Notes under the pieces: generated by a model | Seen by the model: the letters and a program-made list of their open reading frames with translations, nothing else | What the model was told of the DNA's origin: nothing | Database searches by the model: none | Assembly: GCA_037954665.1 (NCBI GenBank) | Contig: JBBMOL010000253.1 | Coordinates: 186,001 to 250,000, forward strand | Direction of reading: 5' to 3' | DNA length: 64,000 nucleotides | DNA from: Laguncularia racemosa | Lineage: Eukaryota > Streptophyta > Magnoliopsida > Myrtales > Combretaceae | Shown: positions 46,340 to 57,862 of the stretch, piece after piece | Layout of the letters: each line of letters starts with the position of its first letter | Numbering within the stretch: position 1 is the stretch's first letter | Made by a program: the position numbers and the translations under genes

Positions 46340-46800
46340 GGACCTTAGAGTAAGACAGGAAAAAAAGGAGAAGTAGGTTAATATACAGCGAGTTCAGAAG
46401 CCAATTCAAGCATATAGAAGCTTAAGAGGTAGAACAGCGACTTCAAGACGGACCGGAGCATGGTCCACGGGCCATAATCGACCGAGGTGCAGCCGAACTG
46501 ACTTAGGCGGGTTCATGCGATCGTACGGACTTAGTTCATCCTTTTACCTATCTCATATTATTAGCTTTTATTTTATTTATTTCAATTAGCTTCTTTTTTG
46601 GCATTTATTTTAATATTATTTTATTTCAGTAATTTCCCATTATTTTAGGATTCCTAATATTATGTTTAAACCAGTAAAATAGATCACCTTTGCAACAAAT
46701 GAGAGATTCAGTTATCCTTCTCATATTGAATTATTGACAATTGTTGTCATTGGGATTATTACATCTTATTATTGAATATTGAAAATACCATTTTCTTTTT
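46340..46800. repeat. Possible fragment of a gypsy-type LTR
   Basis: GACGGACCGGAGCATGGTCC at 46450-46469 is followed by a GC-rich stretch and then T-rich DNA. The GC-rich block resembles the GAGCATGG(C/T)CGTG motif of the Athila-type element at 49762-57862. No terminal repeats or primer site were found. Confidence 0.25.
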
Positions 46801-47704
46801 GTTTATATTTTCATTCTTATTAATATACATTTAAATTGTGGTAAACCTACTATTAGGCATTGTGGGTCATATCATATTTCTTTAATACTCAAGATGATTA
46901 ATTGTCTTCAATATTCATGTGCAATATCAGGCATTGATTCCATTTATACCTTTACCTTTTTATTGCTAATCTTTTAGTGAAACGAATGAAATTTAAATTT
47001 TTTATTTTTTGTTGTAATTACTAAAAATAAGAAAAAAAAAATAGAGTACAAATCACGCTACATCATTCTAGTAGGCACTCTTTGGGCTAAGATTTTTTAC
47101 TTTTCCCTTTATATTTGGTGAAACTTTTGTGTATCCACAATTAACGGTTAGTATACCGAATATTATGCTTAAATTGAATTTGATATATTTTGCTACAATT
47201 TCAATTATATTTATTACCATTTCAAATTCTGAAATTTAATAAAAATATTTTATGTATAATTGATTTTAAAAATTAGTATAATAATTATCTAAAATGTAAC
47301 AACTAAGAAATTTTCAATTGGCTATTGCAAGCTGGTTGCCACTATAGCCATTTTACAGTTGATCGATAAATTAAAATATACAAAAGAAAATTTCAAAATT
47401 GAGAGCTAATTAGGCGAAGCTCTTCCAAACTTCTCTTAGCGGCAACCCGACTCACCACTGTATGCCTAGCCTTCCTAAACCACATACCTGGCTGAACGTA
47501 GCACTAGCACAAAGTTTCCTTGTTAATAGTCTTTACAGAAGGGACATTTTAGTCTATTCATGCCAATTTGCCTCCCTATAATATGTTAAAAATACAAAAA
47601 TATATTACCTCCACCTACCATGTATTAAGCTAGGAGATTTTGTGGATAATACTTTGGGTTCAACTTCCACACTAAGCACAATCCATAGTGTTAGAGGATC
47701 TAAT
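46801..47704. other. Intergenic DNA, no gene seen
   Basis: AT-rich apart from a moderately GC-balanced segment at 47400-47530, which has no open frame of note. Confidence 0.45.
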
Positions 47705-48135
47705 TGTTGGGATTAATATGTAAATATTTCCATAATTTATGAATACTCAATAAATTTTGCTATTATTATTGAATGTATTTCTAAGCAATCTTGTCCATCA
47801 ATCATATCAACATGAAACCAAAGTGGGATTCACTACATATGTTATAACTAATTCTATCAATGATCATATGCATTAACATAATTAAATAACATGGATCAAG
47901 TATAGATGTGTAACATGAAAAATACATGTAATGTGATCTAACATGTCTTTTTCTCACTGATCCTAAATTATATCTTAATGAGCTCAATTTTATATAAGTT
48001 TAAAAATAATTTAATCGAAAATATCGAATAACTGAAAATAATTTCATTACCTGTAATTACTATAACTATAATCAATACATAATCTATATCTAAAGTAACA
48101 ATCAATGTTTCTAATAAATAAGCATTGAAAATACA
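47705..48135 (-). repeat. 3' LTR of a minus-strand copia remnant
   Basis: It begins TGTTGGGATTAATATG and ends ..GAAAATACA, followed by AACTCCCACTAA, the complement of a polypurine tract. Its position directly after the RNase H C-terminus (minus strand) fits a copia 3' LTR. No second LTR copy was found in the window. Confidence 0.6.
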
Positions 48136-48149
48136 AACTCCCACTAAAA

Positions 48150-49761
48150 CTAAATATCCTAGAAATACATAACATTGATATGAGCAACATACTAATGAAA
48201 GACCTTAGGTGGTAATCTCTTAATAAGCGAATCCACGACCATAAAGTTTGTTCCTATGTGCTATATACATACTTGTTTATTTTAAACTCTTTCTTTCACG
48301 ATAAGAAACTTGATGTCTATGTACTTAGACTTCATCAAGCTCTTGTTGTTATTGAAATATAGCACTACTAATTTGTTGTCATAATATGGTAGTGTTTGGT
48401 TTATACTATTGGATAGTACAAAACAAGGAAAACAGGATAATTTTTTTTTTTTTTTGTATCAAGTTTGGTACATTTAGTATTGGACAAAGATTTTTGTCAT
48501 ATCCATTGTTTGAAATTGCAAAGTACTATACTAAACCTGATATTTTGATAATTATACCATTTGTATAATATCATAGTTATTTAATTATATTTTTAATATT
48601 ATAAAAAAATAAAATTTGAAAAGATTATTTAATTCATGTAATTAAACAAATTATATGAAATAATAAATATAAATCCATTGATTGAAAAAATTAATAATTC
48701 ATACTATAAATTATAATAAATTGTGTTATATTTAATAATATAACACATTACAAATATTATATTAATAATATTTAATAACCATCATAAAAAATTATAAATT
48801 ATATTTAATATCTGTGATGTTAATTATATTAATATTATAACAAATTAATATATATTAAATTACAATAATTTTTCCTAATATTTAATAAATATAATTTTAA
48901 TTAAATTATAATATTTTGATGCATATTGCAAATTCAAATAGTAAATAAATTAAATCAATATCCTCAATATAATTGGTGATAATATAAGAATTAGTATCAA
49001 TAAACTAGTATCATCATCAAAATAAAAGTTTAATACTCCAACATTTTTTTTGTCCTATACTCCAACACTTTTTTTGTATTGTATTTAACATGGTATAAAT
49101 TTTAGTCATTTTGTCCAATACTTCAACATTTTTTTTTTTGTCCGGTACTTAAACCAATTTTTCAAACCAAACAAATGACAAAAATTTTTATCTAGTCCAA
49201 TACCACTAAATATGGGAAACCAAACGCTACTAATATCTTTAATGGTCTTTTCACTTCATCCATAACACGTAACTCAGTAACAAGATTCCTCAACCATATT
49301 CTATGATTAAATGCCTCATAACATACTATAAACTCTATTGCCATAGTAGAAGAAGCTATGGGTGTCTACTTAGCACTCTTCCAAGAAACAGCTCCTCTAG
49401 CAAGCAGATAAATATAACCTAATGTGGATCTTCGACTATCTTGGCTTCTAGCGAAATTAAAATCAGAGTAAGCAGTGATTTCCAATTGATCTGATTTCAT
49501 GTACATTGGCATATAGTCTTTTGTTCTCTGTAAATACCTCATGATTCATTTGGTTGCTTTTTAGTAAACCATTCCTGAATTGCTAAAATGTCTCCCTAGT
49601 ATTCCAACAATGTGCACAATATCCAAACATGTATAGAATTGAGCATATGTAAGACTTCATATGGCTGAAGCATAAGGGACCTTTTTTATTTCTTTTCCTT
49701 CAAGGTCATTCTTAGGGAATTAATCCATATTGAACTTGTCTCCTTTAACAACAAGGATATC
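48150..49761 (-). pseudogene. copia RT end and RNase H remnant (left part, split by a MITE)
   Basis: From 49761 downward the minus strand reads VVKGDKF, then YLQRTKDYMPMYMKSDQLEI, STLGYIYLLARGAVSWKSAK, and ASSTMAIEF..CYEAFNHRIWLRNLVTELRV. It resumes beyond the MITE with YYDNKLVVLYFNNN, KSKYIDIKFLIVKERV and VDSLIKRLPPKVFH. This is the standard copia RNase H order, with stops and frameshifts. The same gene continues on the other side of the Athila-type element at 57863. Confidence 0.85.
48391..49228. mobile_element. MITE-like DNA transposon, 838 bp, inserted in the copia RNase H
   Basis: Termini AGTGTTTGGTTTATACTATT and, inverted at the right, AGCGTTTGGTTTCCCATATT. It splits RNase H between KILVA and YYDNK. 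The core is very AT-rich with no transposase. The second RNase H copy at 58625-58770 shows the uninterrupted site (TTAGTAGTGCTATATAATGA on the minus strand). The target duplication is 2-3 bp with TA at its core but is not exact. It could be a Harbinger/Tourist-like or hAT-like element. Confidence 0.7.
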
Positions 49762-51094
49762 TGATAAATGTTAGAAGATCCTTAATTCTAGTGCTTATTA
49801 GTTATAATTTTATATGAATTTCATGTAATTTGTGAAGAAAAGGGTACATATACGATTAAATTTTAATTTCATGCATCAATGGAGACAAAAGAAAGGTTTA
49901 AGGATGATATGAGTAAAGGCGAGGTGAAATTTGGTGAAAAATGAAGAAAATTGATTTTTAGTTCAGCACAACCTTCAGTACAACCCATGCAGGCACTAGT
50001 GTTGAATGAAAAAAATGACCAGTAACTGATTTTTTTTTCAGCCCTACCTTGAGCACGGCCATGCTGGAGGCCGTGCTGAACTGGGTAGTGAAAAATAACG
50101 TGTTTCAAAGTCAGCATGGTCGTGCTAACGCCCATGCTGAACCCTGTTTTTGCAAGAACTATAAATAGACGCTTTATTTTATTTTAATAGGACTTCTTTC
50201 CTTCTGGCTTCATTCTGGAAACCCTAGGAGAGCTTTATTACGAACTTCAAGAGGAGAATTGTTCGAGCATCATTAGAGATCACAAAACAAACAAGGGATT
50301 ATTCTTTTTAGCATGAATCAATACTATTTCTCTATATTCTCTGTTTTTATTGAAAACTCCATGGAGTAATTCTTTATATCTTTCATCTTGTTAAACCCTA
50401 ACTCATGTGTTGAACCATTGATTGATTAATGAATTATTTATATCGTTGCATCTATTCATGTGTTTCTATTATTCTTGTAATTGATTTATGCGTGCAAATT
50501 GATTGCATGTCTGGTTTTTATTAAATTGAAAGAGGCTTCATCTAGTAAATTAGATCTTCATGAATAAAGATATTACATGTTTTACCTAGAGGTAGGAAAA
50601 CATTGATTTTCTGCAATTTATTGGAATTTGTGAACTTAATGAGATCTTGCATAACGGTAGTAAGAGAGAGGTCTCCATTATCTTATGCATGATTATGAAT
50701 TGATTAACTCGAGGGAGTAATCGATTTTACTTGAGAATTCCTGCAGTGTAAAGTATAATTTGATTCGTTAATGGATATCTTATTTTGAGAATTTAAGGGT
50801 TAGGGTGGAACAAGATAAGGAGTATATTTTGTGATTGAATACAATTTTTAAACAATATCATTCAATTCTAGGGTTACTAAGAATTGTTAGTTATTAATTT
50901 AATTCATAATTCCCATACCATAAATTAGACTAGATAGTAGAGAAAGGTAACACTAGTACTTGTTTTCTAGATCTCAGAGGACGACACCTATTAAATCTAT
51001 ACTATAATCGGTAGGTACACTGCCTAGCTCGATAGTAGATTTTATTGGTTATAAATTTAAAACTTAAACGATCGGTTAGATTCAAGCAACACCA
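49762..51094 (+). repeat. 5' LTR of the Athila-type element
   Basis: 1333 bp, aligned throughout with 56564-57862. Contains two GC-rich inverted motifs (50051-50080, 50112-50141) and a TATA box. Confidence 0.92.
50159..50170 (+). promoter_or_regulatory. TATA box in the Athila-type 5' LTR
   Basis: CTATAAATAGACG directly follows the GC-rich inverted motifs. The 3' LTR has the same box at about 56950. It is probably the element promoter. Confidence 0.6.
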
Positions 51095-51100
51095 AGTTTT

Positions 51101-51118
51101 TGGTGCCGTTGCCGGGGA
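51101..51118 (+). other. Primer-binding site (tRNA-Asp type) of the Athila-type element
   Basis: TGGTGCCGTTGCCGGGGA, six bases after the LTR. One base differs from the usual TGGCGCCGTTGCCGGGGA of Athila/Tat-group elements. Confidence 0.88.
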
Positions 51119-51428
51119 CCTAACGAGGCAATATTAGGAAAAATCGTAGTATCTACTACTTTAGTCATTTTTTTAATCTATTTTTCTTCTCCCCATCTTT
51201 TGAAAAGTTCTAATTCACACTTGGTTGCCTATTGCAATGTATGACAAGGAATCTTTCCTCTGGCATTCTTGATCTAGATCCTGAGATTAAGAAAACATTC
51301 TGCCGACTTTGAAAGAATACAACTGCCGAATCTTCTGGGCAGTCAGTTAGTAGAAGGGAGAACATGATATAGCAGTGGCAACGGAGGTTAAAGAAGAAGA
51401 GCTAATAGAGGTACAGGTACAAGAAGTA

Positions 51429-52701
51429 ATGGCTGAAGATCCACCAAAGACAAATATTGAGTATGCAAGGCCTACACTGGATGGCATAGGTCCAACCATT
51501 GTTAAGCCTCCTATTGGGGCCAATAATTTTGAGATTAAAGGTGTGGTGATTCAACTGCTACAACAATATTGTCAGTTCGATGGACTACCTGATGAAGATC
51601 CCAATGCTCACATTCAGACATTCTTAGAGATTTGTGAAACTTTCAAGAACAATGGGGTGACGGATAAAGCAGTGCATACAAGATTGTTCCCGTTTTCATT
51701 AAGAGGGAAGGCTAAGACCTGGCTTCAATCTTTGGGTCTCGGGGCTTTGACTACATGGGATGACACGGTAAACGAGTTTTTGGACAATTATTTCCCACTA
51801 TGTAAGACTGCCAAGCTCCAGAAGGACATCTCCTCTTTCACTCAACAAGATCATGAAACAATATATGATGCTTGGCAAAGATGGACAAAATTGTTGAGAA
51901 AGTGTCCACATCACCAGTTGCCTACATGGATGCAAGTTCAGACATTTTTTTTTTAATGGGTTAAATCTGGTTACACGTCACTTGGTAGATGCCGCAACTG
52001 GCGGTACATTGAATACTAAGACTTCGAAAGACTCATTGAAGCTATTTGCTAACATGGCAAGAAATAATTATCAATAGGGCTGTGGCAAGAGTAAGCAGAA
52101 AGCGCTAGGAATGTACGATGTAGATGTAATGACTACTTTGGTAGCAAAGATGGAAGCTTTGAGCCACCAAGTTGCAACTCTCAAGAAGCCCCAAGGATCA
52201 CAACCACAACAACAACATCAAATGGGAGATCCTGAGGAGGGTGTGAATCTTTTTTAGCAATATGAGCAGGTAGATTATCTTAGGAATTCAAACAGACAGC
52301 AATATAACCAGTATGGTAACAGCTACCATTTGGAGATAAGAAACCATCCGAATTTGTCTTATGGAAACTAGGAATATAGAAGAGCTAATCTACCACCACC
52401 GGGGTATTCAAAGCAACAATAATCACTTTATCAGCCTTTACCGCTTCCTTCAACGTAACCACCTCAACAAGAAAAAAAGAGTAACTTGGAGGATATTCTG
52501 AGTCAATTCATCCAAAGCTCTGATGCTAGACATCATAATCAAGAGGCCTCGATTCACAATCTTGAGAAGCAAATTGGCCAATTGGCTAAGATGATGTCTG
52601 AAAGACAACCCGACTCTCTTTCTAGCAACACGGAAAACAATCTAAGAGAACAGGTAAAAGCCATTACATTGAGAAGCGGGAAAGAGTTACCATCTGAGTA
52701 G
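51429..52701 (+). pseudogene. Athila-type gag remnant
   Basis: It begins MAEDPPKTNIEYARPTL at the first plausible ATG (51429); the open frame extends upstream without an ATG. The Retrotran_gag core reads FEIKGVVIQLLQQYCQFDG, then DEDPNAHIQTFLEICETFK, LRGKAKTWLQSL and ETIYDAWQRWTKLLRKCPHH. A T-run at about 51945-51953 shifts the frame; the sequence then resumes as NGLNLVTRHLVDAATGGTL. Further on come LEKQIGQLAKMMSERQ and EQVKAITLRSGKELP (52486-52701). Several in-frame stops (about 52078, 52257, 52370, 52421, 52456) are present. It would encode the element's capsid. Confidence 0.88.
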
Positions 52702-53650
52702 TGACATGAAAAGAAGCAAGAGGATAATCATCCAATTGAAAAGGAGAAAATGACACCTGAGAAAACACATCCTAAGATGAGATCACCACCGGCCGTCAAA
52801 GAATATGTGCCAAAACTCCCTTATCCAGCTCACCTCAACCAGAGCAAAGACAAAGAGCAGTTTGGTAAATTTCTTAATCTATTTAAATAGTTACACATTA
52901 ACATTCCATTTGTAGAGGCACTTTCACAAATTCCATAATATGTTAATTTCCTAAAGGAACTTCTATCTAACAAGTGGAAGTTGGAGGATCTGTCTACTCT
53001 AGAAGTTGATGCAAATTGCTCATCTATCATTCAGAATAAACTTCCTCCAAATCTAAGGGATCCATGCAGTTTCACGATTCCGTGTGTCACAGGTGATACT
53101 TCAGTTGATAAGGCCCTAGTTGATCTTGGGGGCAGCATTAATTTAATGCCATACTCCTTTTTCAAGAAGTTAGGACTTTCTGACCTAACATCAACTAAGA
53201 TGAGTTTGCAGCTTGCTGACCACTCTGTAAAGATTCCCAAGGGGATAATCAAGGATGTCTTGGTAAAGGTAGGGAATTTCATCTACCATGTCGACTTTGT
53301 AGTTCTAGAAATGGATGAGGATGGGGATATCCCTCTAATACTTGGGAGACCATTCCTAGCCACCGCCAAGGCAATGGTTGATGTGGAAGGAGGCAAGCTT
53401 ACTTTGAGAATCGGTGATGAAGAGATGGTAATCCAAATGGTTGTTGCTATGAAACACACCATGTGCATTGATGACTCTGTTACTCTATTGATGTTGTCGA
53501 TATGTCAGTAGATGAGCATATGAAGGAAGTTCTGAGCAAAGATGAGTTAGAGCTAAGCTTGACATTGGAGGAGAAGAAGGATGCAGATAACCCAGAGGTT
53601 GCGCTACTCGTTAAGCAGCTTGATGCTTCAGAAGATGTTACACCTTAGCA
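52702..53650 (+). pseudogene. Athila-type aspartic protease region
   Basis: After a stop at 52699-52701, the frame reads FGKFLNLFK, a stop, then HINIPFVEALSQIP. A 176-codon open frame (52981-53511) follows: IIQNKLPPNLRDPCSFTIPC, then KALVDLGGSINLMPYSFFKK and IPLILGRPFLATAKAMVDV. The protease active-site region is LVDLGGS, where Athila proteins usually have CDLGAS. Asp is kept and the flap-side motif ILGRPFL is intact. A frame break follows near 53510. Confidence 0.85.
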
Positions 53651-53663
53651 TAGGTTTGAAAAG

Positions 53664-54157
53664 TTGAGAACAAAAAATGAGGCGAGACTTAAAACTTCTA
53701 TAGAAGAGCCACCGGGGTTGGAATTGAAACAATTACCAAAGTATCTGGAATATGTTTTCCTTATAGAAGACTCCAACCTGCTGGTTATTATAGCCTCAAA
53801 TTTATCTCAAGAGCAGAAAGACCAATTACTCATGGTCCTAAGAGCAAACAAGCGAGCCATCACTTGGAAAATATCTGATATAAAAGATATCAACCCCTCC
53901 TTCTGTACTTAAAAAATTTTATTAGAAGAAGGATTTAAGCCTGTAGTGTAACTATAGAGACAACTAAATCCTATTATGAAAGAGGTGGTTAAGAAGCTGA
54001 ACTTATTTGCACCAAATTTGATAACAGCTAGGTTAGTCCAACGCAAGTGGTGCTGAAGATACGGAGGAATTGGATCTCCAACTACTAGAGACTTAGTAAA
54101 AGAAAGTGAAGAGCGTTGAGCCAATAATGTTAAACAAGTGCGCGTCTTGGGAGGCAA
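53664..54157 (+). pseudogene. Start of Athila-type RT, truncated by a large internal deletion
   Basis: It reads LKTSIEEPPGLELKQLPKYL, then NKRAITWKISDIKDINPSFC, a stop, then the usual LNPIMKEVV segment and a WVSPTQVV-like stretch near 54035. It then jumps within about 60 bp to DNA that normally lies after the pol stop (CTTGGGAGGCAACCCATG, 54147-54164). The catalytic RT palm, RNase H and integrase are all absent, implying deletion of around 3 kb. The copy depends on other elements for movement. Confidence 0.82.
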
Positions 54158-54164
54158 CCCATGT

Positions 54165-56550
54165 CTAACTTAAGTACGTAGTGTTTCTTTTATTTTCTTT
54201 TTATTGTCACTATCCTAAGTCTATTATTTTTAGAAATTTGCAGATCTTAAAGGGAGTTTCTAAGCTTATTTGAAAAAAGCGAAAGTAATCTCTAAGCGTG
54301 GGGAAGCGCCAATGACAAGTAAGGAAGTTGAAATTTTAATCAATAAATGCATTTGGTAAGTCTCTCTCTACATTCATTTAAACTTTTAGAAGTGCACGAT
54401 GATCACAGTTGTTGTCTTTTGGCTTGGGCATGTCGTAATTTCCCTCCACACAATCAATACTCAAAGCTATGCATAATTTAAAGAGAGTCTATGGAGTTTT
54501 CTTAATCAATACAACCACGAGTATAGCTGTGCTGAAGCTAGGGCTGACTTTATCAAAGGTTCTGTTTAATTTTTTAAGTCAACATGACCACGAGCATGGC
54601 CGTGTTGAAGCCAAGGCTCCACATACAACATGTTCTGTGGAACTTTTGATATCAGCACGGCCTCGAGCATGGTCGTGCTGCAGTCAGGGCAGACTCGCCC
54701 TATAAAAACACCGCCTTATTTGCCCCTTTTAAAGGTCTACACGGACCCGAGCATGGCCATGCAGCAGTCCGTGTTGAAAAAAAATATATATAATAAAAAA
54801 ATAAACCACACATATATACAATTTCTGTCTCTCCTCCCTCACTCTCTAAATTGTCCTCTAAATCTGTTGGGTGAGTTCACCGATTATCTAAACTAGGATA
54901 GTCTAACTTTTATTTTTACCTTTAATTTCTTTATTATTTTTTTAAGATGATGCAGCACAAACCTTAGGTTCGTAACTCCAATGATGACACGTCATTACTA
55001 ATTTGCTTTATACCCGGCCTTGAACTCTACATGCAACCGTTTACATATAAAACCGATGAAGTTTTTAGTGTCCTTTTTTCTTTCATTTTTCCTTTTCCCT
55101 TGCATGTGCTTGATTTGGGAAGACATTGGGGACAATGTCTTGAATAAGTGTGAGGAAGGAGTATAGGGAAACGAAATAAATAAATAAATAAATAAAATTG
55201 AGAAATTTTGATCATGCTTTACTTGTGTTATTTATGCACTATCTTATTAAATTTTTCCCATTTACAAGTTTGCAATTGATTTCGAATGTTGATTTTTAAT
55301 CATTAAAAGGACAAGGTCCTTGAAATTGTGCTCATAAAAGTTAGTGATTCCGTGTCCCTTACTCACCTATTATTAGACTTGGTATACTTAGTTGGAATTT
55401 CATGATGAAATCTAAGTGGGGTAATCTTACTTGCTATTTAATTATTGAGTCTTGAGTTGTGAAATACATAGAAGTCCTTAGTTCAAAGTTAATGGTTGTA
55501 TTTTTAAGCTTATTAGTTAATATATTTACTTTTCAAAAACTTTGAGAGCTCTTCTAACTTTTGTGAAAGGTGCATATGAAATCTATCACTTGGTGATTCC
55601 TCTTAAGTAATCTCTTTGAAAATTAATTAATTAATGTGTTAATTGAGCAATAATGAGAAAAGCATAGTCAGTAGAGGCGGGCTTTAGTTCCTCATAAGAG
55701 CGAAGTCTGACTCCGCTGCTAACTAGTCACTCAATTAAAGAAATAATAAGCCACTACTCCAATGACTTAGGTTCTCTAAGTTAAGAATATCTTTATGAAT
55801 CCCTAAGCTTAAAGTAATGGAGGTTTGATGGGGTCCCTTTAAAACCCGGTCACCTAAGGTCGTCTGGCCTGGGATTGGTTGACCAATGATATTATAATAA
55901 CAAGATGGGATGCAAAAAGGGAAAAGTTCAATGGATCTTGTAACTTGAATAATTAAGTTCGTAGTGATGCCTTCGATTGAGGGAATAACGTCTATTAACT
56001 TAGGTGACAAGCTCAGAATTATCAGTTGAACATTCGTTACATAGGTTGCAAGATCTTAAATAACTAAAATTAATATATTTATAAAAAAAAAATGAAAAGA
56101 AGAAAAAGAAAAGAGGAAAACTTAGAAAAAATTTTAGAGGTTTAACAAAAAGAGGAAGAAAATCCAGGAAAAGGATAGATGTCATATACTTTCACTTGAG
56201 GTTGTTGTGCTTAGAAGAGTTAATTGAACAATTTAGATATTCTTTAGTAAGTGGTGAGATATGACCAAGCCACTTTTGCTTTGTTTGACTTTCTTTGTAA
56301 CTTGGGAAGAAATTCTTCAATGATAAGGGTAATAGTTTAACTTACTTGGATTAATCTGTAAACTCCAATTTTTGTATGCCTAATACACGTACAATCATGG
56401 TAGGTTTGAGTGATAGGCACTAATGAATCACTAAGATCGAATTACATAGAGAATGCTACTTGTGATTTAAAGTCTAACTATAAGTACAATTGATGAGAGG
56501 AAATGTATTTTGTCCTTATTTTGTTTGCTTGAGGACAAGCAAACGGTTAA
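54165..56550 (+). other. Non-coding 3' region of the Athila-type element
   Basis: No protein-like ORF. It contains the palindromic motif array (54512-54778), T- and A-rich stretches, and unremarkable DNA up to the polypurine tract. In Athila-type elements this interval can hold an env-like ORF, but none was recognised. Confidence 0.6.
54512..54778. repeat. Array of four palindromic GC-rich motifs
   Basis: Four variants of an inverted motif around C-GAGCATGG(C/T)CGTG(C/T)TG occur at about 54512-54538, 54580-54612, 54652-54687 and 54740-54778, spaced 68-88 bp. The best example pairs CAGCACG with CGTGCTG around CGAGCATGGT. Two related copies sit in each LTR (50051-50141 and 56842-56932). Each could fold into a hairpin. 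Confidence 0.75.
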
Positions 56551-56563
56551 GTGTGGGGAGATT
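56551..56563 (+). other. Polypurine tract of the Athila-type element
   Basis: GTGTGGGGAGATT abuts the 3' LTR start TGATAAG. Confidence 0.8.
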
Positions 56564-57862
56564 TGATAAGTGTCAGAAGACCCTTAATTTTAATGCTTAT
56601 TAGTTATAATTTTATATGAATTTTATGTAATTTTTGAAGAAAATGGTACTTATATGATTAAATTTTAATTCCATGCATCAATGGAGACAAAAAGAAAGGT
56701 TTAAGGATGATATGAGTAAAGGCGAGGTGAAATTTGGCGAAAAATGAAGAAAATTGATTTTTATTTTAGCACAACCCATGCAGACACCAGTGCTGGATGA
56801 AAAAAAATGATTAGTAGCTAATTTCTTTTCAGCCCTGCCTTGAGCACGACCATGCTGGAGGCCGTGCTGAACTGGGCAGTGAAAAATAACGTATTCCGAA
56901 GTCAGCACGACTGTGCTGACGCCCATGCTGAACCTTGTTTTCGTAAGAACTATAAATAGACACTTTGTTTTATTTTAAAAGGACTTCTTTCCTTCTGGCT
57001 TCATTCTAGAAACCCTAGGGGAGCTTTATTGCGAATTTCAAGAGGAAAATTGTCCGAGCATCATTGAAGATCACAAAACAAACAAGGGATTATTCCTTTT
57101 AGCATGAATCAATAATATTTCTCTATATTCTCTATTTTTATTGAAAACTCCATGGAGGAGTAATTTTTTATATCTTTCATCTTGTGAAACCCTAACTCAT
57201 GTGTTGAACCATTGATTGATTAATGAATTATTTATATCTTTGCATCTATTCATGTGTTTCTATTGTTCTTGTAATTGATTTATGTGCCCAAATTGATTGC
57301 ATGCCGGTTTTTATTAGATTGAAAGAGGTTTTGTCTAGTAAATTAAATCTTTATGAATAGAGAGATTACATGTTTTACCTAGAGGTAGGAAAACATTAAT
57401 TTTCTACAATCTATTTGAATTTGTGAACTTAATGAGATCTTGCATGACGGTAGTAAGAGAGATGTCTCCATCATCTTATGCATGATTATGAATTGATTAA
57501 CTCGAGGGAGTAATCGATTTTACTTGAGAATTCCTGCAGTACAAAGTATAATTTGATTCGTTAATGGATATCTTATTTTGAGAATTTAAGAGTTAGGGTG
57601 GAACAAGATGAAGGGTGTATTTTGTGATTAAATACACTTTTTAGACAATATCATTCAATTGTAGGGTTACTTGGAATTGTTAGTTATAAATTTAATTCAT
57701 AATTCCCACATCATAAATTAGATTAGATAGTAGATAAAGGTAATACTAGTACTTGTTTTTTAGATCCCAGAGGACGGCACCTATTAAATCTCTAACTCGA
57801 TAATAGATTTTATTGGTTATAAATTTAAAACTTAAACGATCGGTTAGATTCGAGCAACACCA
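56564..57862 (+). repeat. 3' LTR of the Athila-type element
   Basis: 1299 bp, aligned with the 5' LTR. It is shorter mainly from small losses, such as about 24 bp near 57795 and about 20 bp near 56770. Ends ..GAGCAACACCA before CTATC. Confidence 0.92.

Larger units (their letters stand above)
49762..57862 (+). mobile_element. Ty3/gypsy Athila-type element, pol-deleted (8.1 kb)
   Basis: LTRs (49762-51094 and 56564-57862) start TGATAA and end ACACCA. A primer site TGGTGCCGTTGCCGGGGA (tRNA-Asp type) and a polypurine tract GTGTGGGGAGATT are present. Flanking 5-mers ATATC and CTATC differ by one base, and the interrupted copia reading frame resumes across the element. Inside are gag, aspartic protease and only the start of RT. 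The rest of RT, RNase H and integrase is missing. Downstream is about 2.4 kb of non-coding DNA with a palindromic motif array. Confidence 0.92.

Noticed and set aside
51375..51428. Use of 51375 as the gag start
   Set aside because: That codon is GTG. The first ATG in frame is at 51429 and gives the usual MAE-type gag start.
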